Source: Bacteroidia bacterium
GTDB lineage: Bacteria > Bacteroidota > Bacteroidia > B-17B0 > Aurantibacillaceae
Assembly: GCA_016787895.1 (NCBI GenBank)
Contig: JAEUTN010000014.1
Span: 124,001-188,000, forward strand
Reading direction: 5' to 3'
DNA length: 64,000 nt
Position 1 is the first letter of the stretch. Each line of letters starts with the position of its first letter. This document shows positions 35,627 to 43,447 of the stretch, piece after piece. A model generated the notes under the pieces. That model saw only the letters and a list, made by a program, of their open reading frames with translations. It had not been told where the DNA came from and searched no databases. The translations under genes were made by a program, and so were the position numbers.

Positions 35627-35664
35627 GTTCTTTTCCCTTGATGGAAAAGAACCAAAAGATCAAG
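35627..35664 (-). repeat. hairpin H6, loop CTTGAT
   Basis: A 10-bp perfect stem GTTCTTTTCC/GGAAAAGAAC (35627-35636 with 35643-35652) has loop CTTGAT (35637-35642) and downstream flank ATCAAG (35659-35664). H5 to H6 is an inverted relative of the H1 to H2 segment, including the intervening GATATTTC and CGCTGCGTCTTGAC-type sequence. Confidence 0.75.
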
Positions 35665-35724
35665 ACTGCATTAAATTCAACAGAAATCTACGGTCGCTTT
35701 GAGCTGCTCCCCGCTAGCTGGCCC

Positions 35725-35743
35725 AAAGGTGCGCTGCACCTTT
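35725..35743. repeat. hairpin AAAGGTGC-GCT-GCACCTTT
   Basis: A perfect 8-bp stem with a 3-nt loop is set in GCCC...GTCC. It has the same architecture as the GGGCAAATGTGC hairpin inside the 242-bp elements but with different arm sequence. Confidence 0.5.
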
Positions 35744-35754
35744 GTCCTAATCAT

Positions 35755-35781
35755 GTCCTGACGCCCTACCGGGCAGAGGAC
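35755..35781. repeat. hairpin GTCCTGACGCCC-TACC-GGGC
   Basis: The arms GTCCT-GCCC and GGGC-AGGAC pair around loop TACC with a small internal mismatch. A relative lies at 35905-35931. Confidence 0.5.
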
Positions 35782-35808
35782 AATGAATTATGGAAATGAT
35801 TACTTTTT

Positions 35809-35849
35809 TTACTTTTTGTCTTGACACAAAAAGTAACAAAAAAGTCAAG
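35809..35849 (-). repeat. hairpin H7, loop CTTGAC
   Basis: An 11-bp perfect stem TTACTTTTTGT/ACAAAAAGTAA (35809-35819 with 35826-35836) has loop CTTGAC (35820-35825) and downstream flank GTCAAG (35844-35849), again the reverse complement of the loop. Confidence 0.75.
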
Positions 35850-35904
35850 GCTTCTGAAAAATTTGCAGAAACCTGCGGAGGGCTTGAGCTGAAGGTTTGA
35901 TCGT

Positions 35905-35931
35905 GTCCTGACACCCTACCGGGGTCAGGAC
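35905..35931. repeat. hairpin GTCCTGAC...GTCAGGAC with TACC loop
   Basis: An 8-bp perfect outer stem (35905-35912 with 35924-35931) and an inner CCC/GGG stem surround loop TACC, with one bulged A. It is closely related to 35755-35781. Confidence 0.55.
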
Positions 35932-36184
35932 AGCAAACCTTCCACGCACAGGCTGCTCGAAAGCATTTGGTTACCTCCATTACTGGCCAATGTTGTGCTT
36001 TCTTCGGCACGCTTTCAAGCCCTCCTTGCTTTCTAAGCAAATTTTTCAAAGGCCGCTTTGCGTGATGGGCTAGCGGTGGATGTTATGATTCTGTAGCATT
36101 AGGTTCAAACGGTAAATACCTGACGAACAGGCATTGCCCTTACTGAATTTTAACAACCCTATCCACTTAGCCCTAAAAAAATCG

Positions 36185-36192
36185 TATCTTCG
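36185..36192 (+). promoter_or_regulatory. candidate -7 box TATCTTCG (terC)
   Basis: It differs from TAnnTTTG by one base and lies 12 bases before the ATG at 36204, giving a short leader. Confidence 0.35.
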
Positions 36193-36203
36193 CCCCTTCA
36201 ATT

Positions 36204-37004
36204 ATGCACAACTGGTCCGCAGACTTAGACGCCCTCCTATCCGTTCAAGGATTAATAGGTTTATTTACACTCTCCATCCTTGAAATCATCCTTGGCATCG
36301 ACAACATCATTTTCATTTCCATTGCCGTTAATCGCTTACCGCGTATAACGCAAAAAAAAGCCAGAACCATTGGTTTGGCCCTGGCGCTGATTGTGCGTTC
36401 GGTATTGTTGTTGTTTGTGGGTTGGATCGCCGGCTTAAAAGAAGCCCTCTTTTACCTTGGCCCTTATGGCTTTAGTGGTAAGGCTTTGATTTTGGCCGGG
36501 GGAGGTATTTTCCTGTTGATTAAAACCTGGAAGGAATTGATGGAAAAAGTAAACAGTCCTGACGAAACCGAAATTGAACACCTCAAACCCGGTAAAGTCA
36601 CCTTTAAATCGGTGATTATACAAATCATCATCATCGACTTTATTTTTAGTTTCGACAGCATACTGGCAGCCGTGGGCGTAAGTGGCATCGTTTTGATTAT
36701 GATTGCCGCGGTGGTGATTAGTATGATTCTGATGATTATGTTCTCGGGTTTTGTGGCCGACTTCATCAACCGCAATCAGGGCATTAAAACCATAGCCCTG
36801 GTGTTTTTATTGGCCATTGGCGCCATCCTTTTGGCAGAAGGGGTAATGGATGCTTACAACTTCAGTGTGCCTGAGGAGCAGCACCTGCACCTGAACAAAA
36901 ACTATGCTTATGTAGCCCTCGGTTTTGCGCTGCTTGTAGAAGTGTTCAATATGAAGGAGAGGAACGAGAAAAAGAAGAAGGATTTAGGGATTAAGGAAGA
37001 ATAG
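36204..37004 (+). CDS. TerC family integral membrane protein
   Basis: The 266-aa protein has about seven transmembrane segments and the TerC family acidic motifs: SILEIILGIDNIIFISI near 23-39 and IIDFIFSFDSILAAVG near 143-158. The intramembrane Asp residues are thought to bind metal ions. It ends with a charged KKKKDLGIKEE tail. TerC proteins act in metal (Mn) efflux or tellurite resistance and in metallating exported proteins. It appears to be a single gene; an inverted REP-like unit follows it. Confidence 0.88.
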   Translation: MHNWSADLDALLSVQGLIGLFTLSILEIILGIDNIIFISIAVNRLPRITQKKARTIGLALALIVRSVLLLFVGWIAGLKEALFYLGPYGFSGKALILAGGGIFLLIKTWKELMEKVNSPDETEIEHLKPGKVTFKSVIIQIIIIDFIFSFDSILAAVGVSGIVLIMIAAVVISMILMIMFSGFVADFINRNQGIKTIALVFLLAIGAILLAEGVMDAYNFSVPEEQHLHLNKNYAYVALGFALLVEVFNMKERNEKKKKDLGIKEE

Positions 37005-37010
37005 TTGATG

Positions 37011-37040
37011 CTTCGACAAGCTCAGCACAAGGGTTTAGAA
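37011..37040 (-). repeat. REP-like unit, short form
   Basis: CTTCGACAAGCTCAGCACAA then GGGTTTAGAA is the inverse of the core seen at 15075-15130 and 15295-15350, lacking their internal 24-bp extra piece. It lies just after the terC stop. The rest of the 37005-37287 gap is A+T-rich low-complexity sequence without a gene. Confidence 0.65.
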
Positions 37041-37287
37041 AGTTGCGGGTTTTATGCTGCCCAATTAGAAATAAGAAACTAGTAATCAGGAACTCCAAGG
37101 TACTATCCATTGTAGCCCTGTGGGCCTTCAGAGAATAATTCGCAACAAGTTATGTTCTAACCAAGCTTTCCCCTCAATTCAAATTCATATCACAGCAAAA
37201 AATACAATTGAGCCATAAATCCCAACTGCTGTTCCGAATTTTTCCCTTAAATTCATTCACTTATTAAACAATGAACGCCCGCTTACA

Positions 37288-38127
37288 ATGAGAAAACTAT
37301 TAAAGAAAATACTCATCGCCCTATTATCAATTGATGCCGTTGGAAGGTTTAGCTATTGGTTTTCGACTTTCGCCTGGAAAATCAAATTTCAGAGAGAGCT
37401 GATAGAACGGCAGCGCACTGAAAAACCCATACATGATTTGGCATCCAAACTCTTTGCAAATAAAACCGTTTTGCACGGGTCCTTTAAAGGCATGAAATAC
37501 CCGGCATTACGCTCAAAAAGCAGCGCATTGTACCCTAAACTGCTTGGCACCTATGAACAGGAATTGAGTCCAAGTATAGAATCCTTTATCACGAAAAATT
37601 ACGCTCAGCTTTTGGATATTGGCTGTGCTGAAGGGTATTATGCTGTGGGGATGGCTATGCGTTTACCGAACCTTCAGGTATATGCTTATGATATTGACCC
37701 CGAAGCCCGTAAACTGACCGCTGAAATGGCAAAACTAAATGGGGTCGAAAATCGGGTAAAGGTGGAAAGTTCATGTACCACCGAAACTTTAAAAAAGTTC
37801 GACTTTTCGAAAAAAACCCTGATTATCTGCGACGCGGAGGGTTATGAAAAACAACTCTTTACCAACGATTGCCTTGAAAATTTAAAAACGGTGGATCTTC
37901 TCATCGAAACCCACGATTTTATCGACATCCGTATTTCAAGCACACTCGAAAAGTTGTTTTCTTCTTCGCACCAGCTCCACATCATACAAAGTTTGGGGGA
38001 TGTGATTAAAGCAAAAACCTATCAGGTACCCGAATTGGAAGGACAGGACATTGAACTGCGTTACAGAATGCTCGAAGAAGGCAGGCGTTTTGTAGACGAA
38101 TGGCTTTTACTTACGGCAAAATCCTAA
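37288..38127 (+). CDS. class I SAM-dependent methyltransferase, 279 aa
   Basis: The Rossmann SAM motif LLDIGCAEGYYAVGM is at about 108-122, with acidic motif II YAYDID near 132 and the DAEGYEKQLF motif near 192, typical of FkbM-like enzymes. The N-terminus (about 1-45) is basic with one hydrophobic patch and may bind membrane. It is the last plus-strand gene before the minus-strand polysaccharide cluster, so it may methylate a surface sugar, but this is only context. Confidence 0.75.
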   Translation: MRKLLKKILIALLSIDAVGRFSYWFSTFAWKIKFQRELIERQRTEKPIHDLASKLFANKTVLHGSFKGMKYPALRSKSSALYPKLLGTYEQELSPSIESFITKNYAQLLDIGCAEGYYAVGMAMRLPNLQVYAYDIDPEARKLTAEMAKLNGVENRVKVESSCTTETLKKFDFSKKTLIICDAEGYEKQLFTNDCLENLKTVDLLIETHDFIDIRISSTLEKLFSSSHQLHIIQSLGDVIKAKTYQVPELEGQDIELRYRMLEEGRRFVDEWLLLTAKS

Positions 38128-38245
38128 ACCCAAATTATGTAGTGTAAGGCGAAGTATTCGCCACACTATCTGCATTACTTGACTTAAAACAAAAAAGCGC
38201 GGACAACTCTGCCAACGCTTCCTGAACTAATGTTCTATAACTTTT

Positions 38246-39565
38246 CTATTCTCCTTTCAATTCGGGTGAGTGCAGCTTAACCTGAGTTTCTTCCTGACCC
38301 GGCAAGAGGTGTTTATAGGAAAGAAAATTATATATATACAACAGTACAAAAAACGGGAAACCATTTAAAAAGTAATGGCCCTGCCGGAACAGGTTCAACA
38401 ATATCATAACAAGTATGGCATTGCTGATGAGCCAGTGATGGCTGTCGTTTAAAGCATCCCGGCTCACATAACACTTAAGTAGTATAAATAAAAAAATACA
38501 CACCCCAAACAATCCTGTTTCGGAAATCAAACGCAAAAGCATGGAGTTGGCGTCAGCTGAGTTGGAGTTAAATCCCTTTATTTTAAAGTCTCTGGCCAAC
38601 GAATATTTCTTAAAGGCCACAGGATGAGAGCCTATACCCGTACCAAACAAAAAATTCGAACTGAAATTTTTTAATGCTACCCGATAGTTATTGTACAAAA
38701 TAAAAGATGATCCGTGTGTTTTTCCTATTTTGAATTGTTCCCTGCCAGTAAATAAACCTACTGTACTGTCGTACCGGTCCTTAAATTCGTTTACATTATT
38801 GTATAAAAAATTAAACAGGATAATACCCGCCGGAACGGCTATGATGATGTAACGCACCAATCCAAAATTAACGGCCAGCAAAATCAGTGCAAGGAATACC
38901 CCCGTTTGTCCCAGGCCCGAAAAGGAAAGTATATAAACAATCGCGATAATTACACTTTGAATTTTGCTTATCCCAAAACTCTCTTTTCTAAAAAGATTGT
39001 AAAGCGAAACAAAAAAAGCAGCCGATAAGGTACTCGCCAAATAGGTTGGCTCACCAAATATAGAATTGACCCTGATGCCAAAATTTCCACCTCTTACTAC
39101 ACCCCATTTGTTTAATATCCAGGAGTAATCATAACCCGGTGTAAATCCAAACTGAAAGGAAATAAATTGCACCAAACCAATAAGTGCAACAATAAAACTC
39201 CCCTTCAAATACCAGGTAAACAACTTTTCAAGGTCGAAATCAAACTCCAGTATAACGTAATGGTAAAAAAGGTAGGATAAACTAAATCCGGTAAACACCT
39301 TCAGAAAAAGGGGAAATGTGTGATTACCCATGAGTATATTCAAAATTCCGGTAATAAATAAAATACCAAGTATAAAAAACAGCTGGCGGTTAATGCCATA
39401 CCTGAACATTAAAACGGGCAAAAGAAATAAATAGACGAGATACCCGAAATAAAACTCAAAAGGTTCTTTAAAGAAAACAATAGAATTAATGAAAATCGAA
39501 AGGTAGATTAACACAACTAAAACCGGGTTCTTGGCTTGCGATTGATATGGTTTTAGTTCAGTCAA
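38246..39565 (-). CDS. O-antigen ligase/polymerase-like membrane protein (Wzy/WaaL type)
   Basis: The 439-aa protein has about 11-12 hydrophobic segments and a large periplasmic loop (about 260-345, from YNNVNEFKDRYDSTVG to SNSADANSMLLRLISETG). The latter motif with LFGTGIGSHP is typical of the Wzy_C/O-antigen ligase superfamily. It would polymerise or transfer undecaprenyl-linked glycan units at the periplasmic face. It is the last gene of the long minus-strand cluster and overlaps the acyltransferase gene by 8 bp. Confidence 0.82.
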   Translation of the reverse strand: MTELKPYQSQAKNPVLVVLIYLSIFINSIVFFKEPFEFYFGYLVYLFLLPVLMFRYGINRQLFFILGILFITGILNILMGNHTFPLFLKVFTGFSLSYLFYHYVILEFDFDLEKLFTWYLKGSFIVALIGLVQFISFQFGFTPGYDYSWILNKWGVVRGGNFGIRVNSIFGEPTYLASTLSAAFFVSLYNLFRKESFGISKIQSVIIAIVYILSFSGLGQTGVFLALILLAVNFGLVRYIIIAVPAGIILFNFLYNNVNEFKDRYDSTVGLFTGREQFKIGKTHGSSFILYNNYRVALKNFSSNFLFGTGIGSHPVAFKKYSLARDFKIKGFNSNSADANSMLLRLISETGLFGVCIFLFILLKCYVSRDALNDSHHWLISNAILVMILLNLFRQGHYFLNGFPFFVLLYIYNFLSYKHLLPGQEETQVKLHSPELKGE

Positions 39566-40550
39566 AATCCCTTTTGTATTTTATGGAAGAAGATAGGCGT
39601 TTTGATGGGGCCTCTATAATTTTATACATCAACCAGGAAACAAAAAGCGTAACCACTAAGCCAAGTAATATGACCATTGGTTTTTCGAAAGCTTCGCGAT
39701 AGGTATGGGAAAGCAAATTGATGAGAGATGCTCCTAACAATGGGTGAATAAGGTAAATGGAATACGAAAATTTACCCAAACCGGTCAGAACCGGTATTTT
39801 CACATTTTCCCACTTTAACACAAGCACTAAAGGTACGATGGAATAGAGCAGAGAACCTAAAGGGTATCTGAAAAAAGAAAAAACCAATACAATTCCACAC
39901 ACTTTCCCGTATTCCTTCCAAGAAATATATCCGGCCTTATAAAGGAATAACAATATACCCAAAAGAAACACCGGTAACCAATAGGGCAAAAATTCTGAGT
40001 TGTCAAGAAAAGCCGAAATCAGGCATAAGGCATAAAAGCCATACCTCTGCAAACGATTTCCATTTGTTAGCACAACGTAAAACACAGCCATAAAAAGATA
40101 GTATTGGAATTCAATGGCCAGTGTCCAGTATACATTATTCAACCAATCATATTCTCCAAAAAATGGAATCAGGTAAAAAAAATGTAAACCCACCTGGTTC
40201 CAGCTAATAACTTTATGTGCCGCTTCCCTCCCCATATATTCTTCCCTTAAGAAAATGATTAATAGGGCTAATAACACAGAAATAACGTAAGGGGGCTCGA
40301 GCCGAGTTAAGCGCTTTACAAAAAAAATAAAAAAGTTCTTTATGGAATAGCCCCCCGCTTTCATGGACCAAGGAATCACAAAACCAGAAATCACAAAAAA
40401 CAGCTGTACACCATACTGCCCATTGTTAAAAAAGGCTTTAATGCTCTCCGATTCAATATATCCTGTGGTAGTACAAACAAAATGAAAAAAACAAACAGAT
40501 AAAGCCGCAAAAGCTCTAAGAGCATCCAGTATTTCAATTTTATTTCTAAT
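39558..40550 (-). CDS. acyltransferase family 3 (OafA-like) with non-canonical start
   Basis: This is an integral membrane O-acyltransferase of the polysaccharide cluster. In-frame reading upstream of a GTG at 40394 gives ILDALRAFAALSVCFFHF and then NNGQYGVQLFFVISGFVIPW, the conserved N-terminus of the family, with the catalytic His of the FFHF motif. So the gene must start further up. There is no ATG, GTG or TTG between the in-frame stop (40563-40565) and that GTG. The best guess is ATT at 40550, which overlaps the upstream stop by 5 bp; ATT 40538 or CTG 40529 are alternatives. A GTG start at 40394 would delete the catalytic His. About nine membrane segments. Confidence 0.7.
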   Translation of the reverse strand: MRNKIEILDALRAFAALSVCFFHFVCTTTGYIESESIKAFFNNGQYGVQLFFVISGFVIPWSMKAGGYSIKNFFIFFVKRLTRLEPPYVISVLLALLIIFLREEYMGREAAHKVISWNQVGLHFFYLIPFFGEYDWLNNVYWTLAIEFQYYLFMAVFYVVLTNGNRLQRYGFYALCLISAFLDNSEFLPYWLPVFLLGILLFLYKAGYISWKEYGKVCGIVLVFSFFRYPLGSLLYSIVPLVLVLKWENVKIPVLTGLGKFSYSIYLIHPLLGASLINLLSHTYREAFEKPMVILLGLVVTLFVSWLMYKIIEAPSKRLSSSIKYKRDFD

Positions 40551-41607
40551 ATGCCTTTTTACTTAAACTAAACGACTTTACGGTCTTGAGGTAGTGTGAT
40601 AAGGATAGGTTATCCCTTAAACTCATCATAGGATGCTCATAAAATATATAAATAAGCAGAGATAGACCATAAAGAACAATGCCATGTATCACAAGATTTA
40701 AAAATTCAGGTATCGGCAAATAAATCATGTATACCTCGGTATGAATTAAATACATGGCGTAAGTCAGGATACTTGTCCAGGTAAAAAACAAATTCAGGCT
40801 CTTGATCTTTGCAAGTTTTTGGTTAATAAATGTCGACTGCTCAACATAAGGTATGGCAATAAGAATTAAAAGACTGGTTATAAAATACCAAAACACTCTG
40901 TAAAAAGGGGAAAATACCGGAACAACTGAAATGTCCCCCAAAATCGTGGTCATGATGAACAAGCCCGCAACTGATACAATGAGTAGAATTGGTGAATTAA
41001 AGAATTGATACAATTTGTTGAACTTCACCTTGCATAAGGCTAATAAAACTCCCAGCAGCAAACAATCAAACTGATACAAAATAAGCCCTTTTTCAAAGTA
41101 ATTCCAGAAAAATCTGGCAAGCAAAAAGAAAATAGTCCAAAATACTAATACCCCTCCAAAGTGCTTTCCATTTATCCCCTTTGAGCAAAAAACCAGAGTT
41201 ACTATTGGGAGAAAAATATAAAACCACTCCTCCACTACCAGGCTCCATGAAACAGGAAAAAAATCGATTCCAATAAAATTAGCCTGTAGAAAGAAAAAGT
41301 AAACCAGCATTTTCCAGCCATACGGGTTTCCAAAAAACAAAATCTTCAATAACAAAATAAGATAATACAGTGGCAGGGTTCTGTACCACCTCCTCTTCCA
41401 GAATCTAAAAACGGTTGTGAAGTCGCCCCCCCCTGAAAAATCCCTTATCAATATCTGCCCGATTAAAAATCCACTTAGCACAAAAAAAACCTGAACCCCT
41501 AAAAGTCCCCACTCGTATTGATGTGAAAATCGGTGGGCTCTAAGGACAAGAAGTATAGAAATTCCCCTAACCACATCCAATCCGAAATTTCTTTGCTTCC
41601 CTACCAT
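40546..41607 (-). CDS. acyltransferase family 3 (OafA-like), 353 aa
   Basis: This membrane O-acyltransferase starts FGLDVVRGISILLVLRAHRF, the family's N-terminal motif with the catalytic His at about residue 21, followed by GVQVFFVLSGFLIGQILI. About ten hydrophobic segments fill the rest. It probably adds acetyl or another acyl group to a glycan on its way through the membrane. It overlaps the next acyltransferase by a few bases and follows the methyltransferase by 13 bp. It shares general architecture with its neighbour but is not a close copy. Confidence 0.85.
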   Translation of the reverse strand: MVGKQRNFGLDVVRGISILLVLRAHRFSHQYEWGLLGVQVFFVLSGFLIGQILIRDFSGGGDFTTVFRFWKRRWYRTLPLYYLILLLKILFFGNPYGWKMLVYFFFLQANFIGIDFFPVSWSLVVEEWFYIFLPIVTLVFCSKGINGKHFGGVLVFWTIFFLLARFFWNYFEKGLILYQFDCLLLGVLLALCKVKFNKLYQFFNSPILLIVSVAGLFIMTTILGDISVVPVFSPFYRVFWYFITSLLILIAIPYVEQSTFINQKLAKIKSLNLFFTWTSILTYAMYLIHTEVYMIYLPIPEFLNLVIHGIVLYGLSLLIYIFYEHPMMSLRDNLSLSHYLKTVKSFSLSKKAY

Positions 41608-41620
41608 TCTAAGGCATAAC

Positions 41621-42289
41621 TTACTTCACAGCCTCCAGGGCAACAGCGCTTTCAAATCTATCCTTGTTCTCTACAAACTTAAAAGCTCCCTCCGAACTGT
41701 CGTTAAAGCTTGCTTTACGTATGTTTTTAAAACCCACTTTGCTCAATTCCATTTCAAGCGAAACATGGTCCCACATCCACAGGTGTTTGGCGTTTCCGAG
41801 GTAAGACGTCAGGAAACCTTTTATCCCTTTCGGACGTTCTTCTAAACCCAGCAGACTACCCTTTCCCATGAAATTGATACTCCCATTCGGATCTTTACCT
41901 TCCACGGCCTTAAGGTACTCTCTGCATATTACCTCAAGGTCGGGCAATACACACCGAAAGATGCCATTTGGTTTTAATATCTTGTAGGTATTCAATAAAG
42001 CGGTTCTGAAATCTTTCAAAGCCAAATGTTCCAGCACATGTGAACAATACACCGCATCACAACTGTTTTCTTCCAGCGGCAGACCTTTGACAATATCCCC
42101 ATAAAGCACATTTTCAGGAAAAACCGTATTTAATCTTCCTTTTACCAAAGCACCGATAAGCGGCAGTTTCTGCAATCGTAAGGTGGGTGAGGTGTCAAAA
42201 TTTTTCCACTCCTTTGGTGCTGATAAGCCGCAACCATAGTGTATGTATTGTTTTTCTTTTGTCATCTTAAAGTAATTTTGTTCAGCCAT
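41621..42289 (-). CDS. class I SAM-dependent methyltransferase, 222 aa
   Basis: The motif IHYGCGLSAPKEWKNFDTSP near the N-terminus and CDAVYCSHVLEHL at about 78-90 are typical of the predicted SAM methyltransferases in lipopolysaccharide clusters. ATG at 42289 (MAEQNYFKMTKEK) is the upstream start; ATG at 42265 is equally possible. It probably methylates a sugar or capping residue of the glycan. It lies between glycosyltransferase and acyltransferase genes with short gaps. Confidence 0.8.
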   Translation of the reverse strand: MAEQNYFKMTKEKQYIHYGCGLSAPKEWKNFDTSPTLRLQKLPLIGALVKGRLNTVFPENVLYGDIVKGLPLEENSCDAVYCSHVLEHLALKDFRTALLNTYKILKPNGIFRCVLPDLEVICREYLKAVEGKDPNGSINFMGKGSLLGLEERPKGIKGFLTSYLGNAKHLWMWDHVSLEMELSKVGFKNIRKASFNDSSEGAFKFVENKDRFESAVALEAVK

Positions 42290-42304
42290 TTTATACACAG
42301 CGTT

Positions 42305-43447
42305 CTAAATTGCGTAATTGCCTGTGCCCGATTTCATAATTTCCGAATAGGCCTTAGTGTGTATTTTTTTTGTAAAATAGTTTAGAGCCAGTCCCCTCAT
42401 TTTTGCTTTTTCCTGTTGTGAGGGTTTAATTATGGCGAAGCTTATTGGAAAGGCATAACCGCAGTCATGCGTTTGTATAAACTCGCTGTAATCACCCAAA
42501 TGATCTGAAATCACTACCTTCAAACCACAGGCTAAATATTCCGCAAATTTTACCGGAGAAGCCACTCTGTTAGTAATGGTCTGCTCTCGTATCAACAAAC
42601 CATAGTCGGCGCACATTAACATAGCAGGTACTTCTGCAGGCCTTACTTTTCTGCAGATTACTTGCTCAGGGTATTCCACTTCCAATTTTGCTATGTTCGC
42701 ATCCTTATCCGTTAAAAATAAAATTCTAATTTTTCTTTCTGAAGATAATAAAGGTGTAATATAGAAGCGCAGCAAATCAAATGATTGCCAACCGGCCAGG
42801 GAACCGGAATACACAAATACAACATCCTCTTCCTTTATCCCGATTAATTTTCTTTGCCGGGCTATGCTCTGTTCATTCAAATTCATGTGCTCAAAAGCGG
42901 CATTTATAGTACAGGGTATAATAACATGTTTCCTACCCTTATACCCATAGTTTGTTTGCCAAAACTCCAGCAATTGACCTGAAACCGCTATCCGAAAATC
43001 TGAATCAAGAATAGCGGAGCGTTCCAGTCCTTCAATTTCGTTCAGCAGCTTTTGGTCGCTCACCACTTTGTATTCCTTCCATTCTGCCGCAATGGCGCCC
43101 CTTCCGTCATATACCACGCGTTGTTTTGGGTTTTTACTTCTCAAGGCCAGTTGTGTTGCTATAACACTCCTGCCTATAATCAATTTGGGGCGAAATAGTA
43201 CCAGCAGGCAGTATACCGAAAAAATATTCCAACGCCAGCGTCCTATCCCTGGCACCATAGGTAAAACAATGGCCGCAGGTAATTCTTGTTTGATACTTCT
43301 TCTTTGCTTAAGAAAATTTCGGATGGATATGAATGCTACAAGCCGGATAGGGATGTTGAATTCACTTCGGATAAACTTAACCACATCAATTACCTGGCTC
43401 GAAAAAATGCCGGATGGCCCATCGTTATAGCTTAAGTAAAAAATCAT
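42305..43447 (-). CDS. glycosyltransferase, GT-B (GT4-like)
   Basis: ATG at 43447 (MIFYLSYNDGPSGIF) overlaps the wecB stop as ATGA (43444-43447) and is preferred over a longer frame. The 380-aa protein has a GT-B layout: an N-terminal Rossmann half, then VFVYSGSLAGWQSFDLLRFY near 215 and a C-terminal donor-binding half with ASPVKFAEYLACGLKVVISD (about 305-325), the GT4-like E-x7-E region. It most likely adds one sugar of the repeat unit. Donor and acceptor are unknown. Confidence 0.8.
   Translation of the reverse strand: MIFYLSYNDGPSGIFSSQVIDVVKFIRSEFNIPIRLVAFISIRNFLKQRRSIKQELPAAIVLPMVPGIGRWRWNIFSVYCLLVLFRPKLIIGRSVIATQLALRSKNPKQRVVYDGRGAIAAEWKEYKVVSDQKLLNEIEGLERSAILDSDFRIAVSGQLLEFWQTNYGYKGRKHVIIPCTINAAFEHMNLNEQSIARQRKLIGIKEEDVVFVYSGSLAGWQSFDLLRFYITPLLSSERKIRILFLTDKDANIAKLEVEYPEQVICRKVRPAEVPAMLMCADYGLLIREQTITNRVASPVKFAEYLACGLKVVISDHLGDYSEFIQTHDCGYAFPISFAIIKPSQQEKAKMRGLALNYFTKKIHTKAYSEIMKSGTGNYAI

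Larger units (their letters stand above)
34654..36203. repeat. 1.55-kb gene-free region of nested inverted repeats
   Basis: This lies between the minus-strand exported-protein gene and terC. No credible coding sequence was found. In order it holds: the AGTACT promoter (34687-34746), an A+T-rich stretch, a 110-bp direct duplication (34927-35161), the second 242-bp element (35141-35382), four CTTGA-loop hairpins (35382-35849), further hairpins at 35725-35743, 35755-35781 and 35905-35931, and the terC promoter. Confidence 0.75.

Noticed and set aside
34645-36203. Integron or insertion sequence remnant
   Set aside because: No transposase or integrase fragment was found in any frame; only palindromes and inverted ends are present.
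40394-40550. Treating the acyltransferase as a truncated pseudogene
   Set aside because: The frame is open and conserved right through to the upstream gene's stop; the only problem is the start codon.
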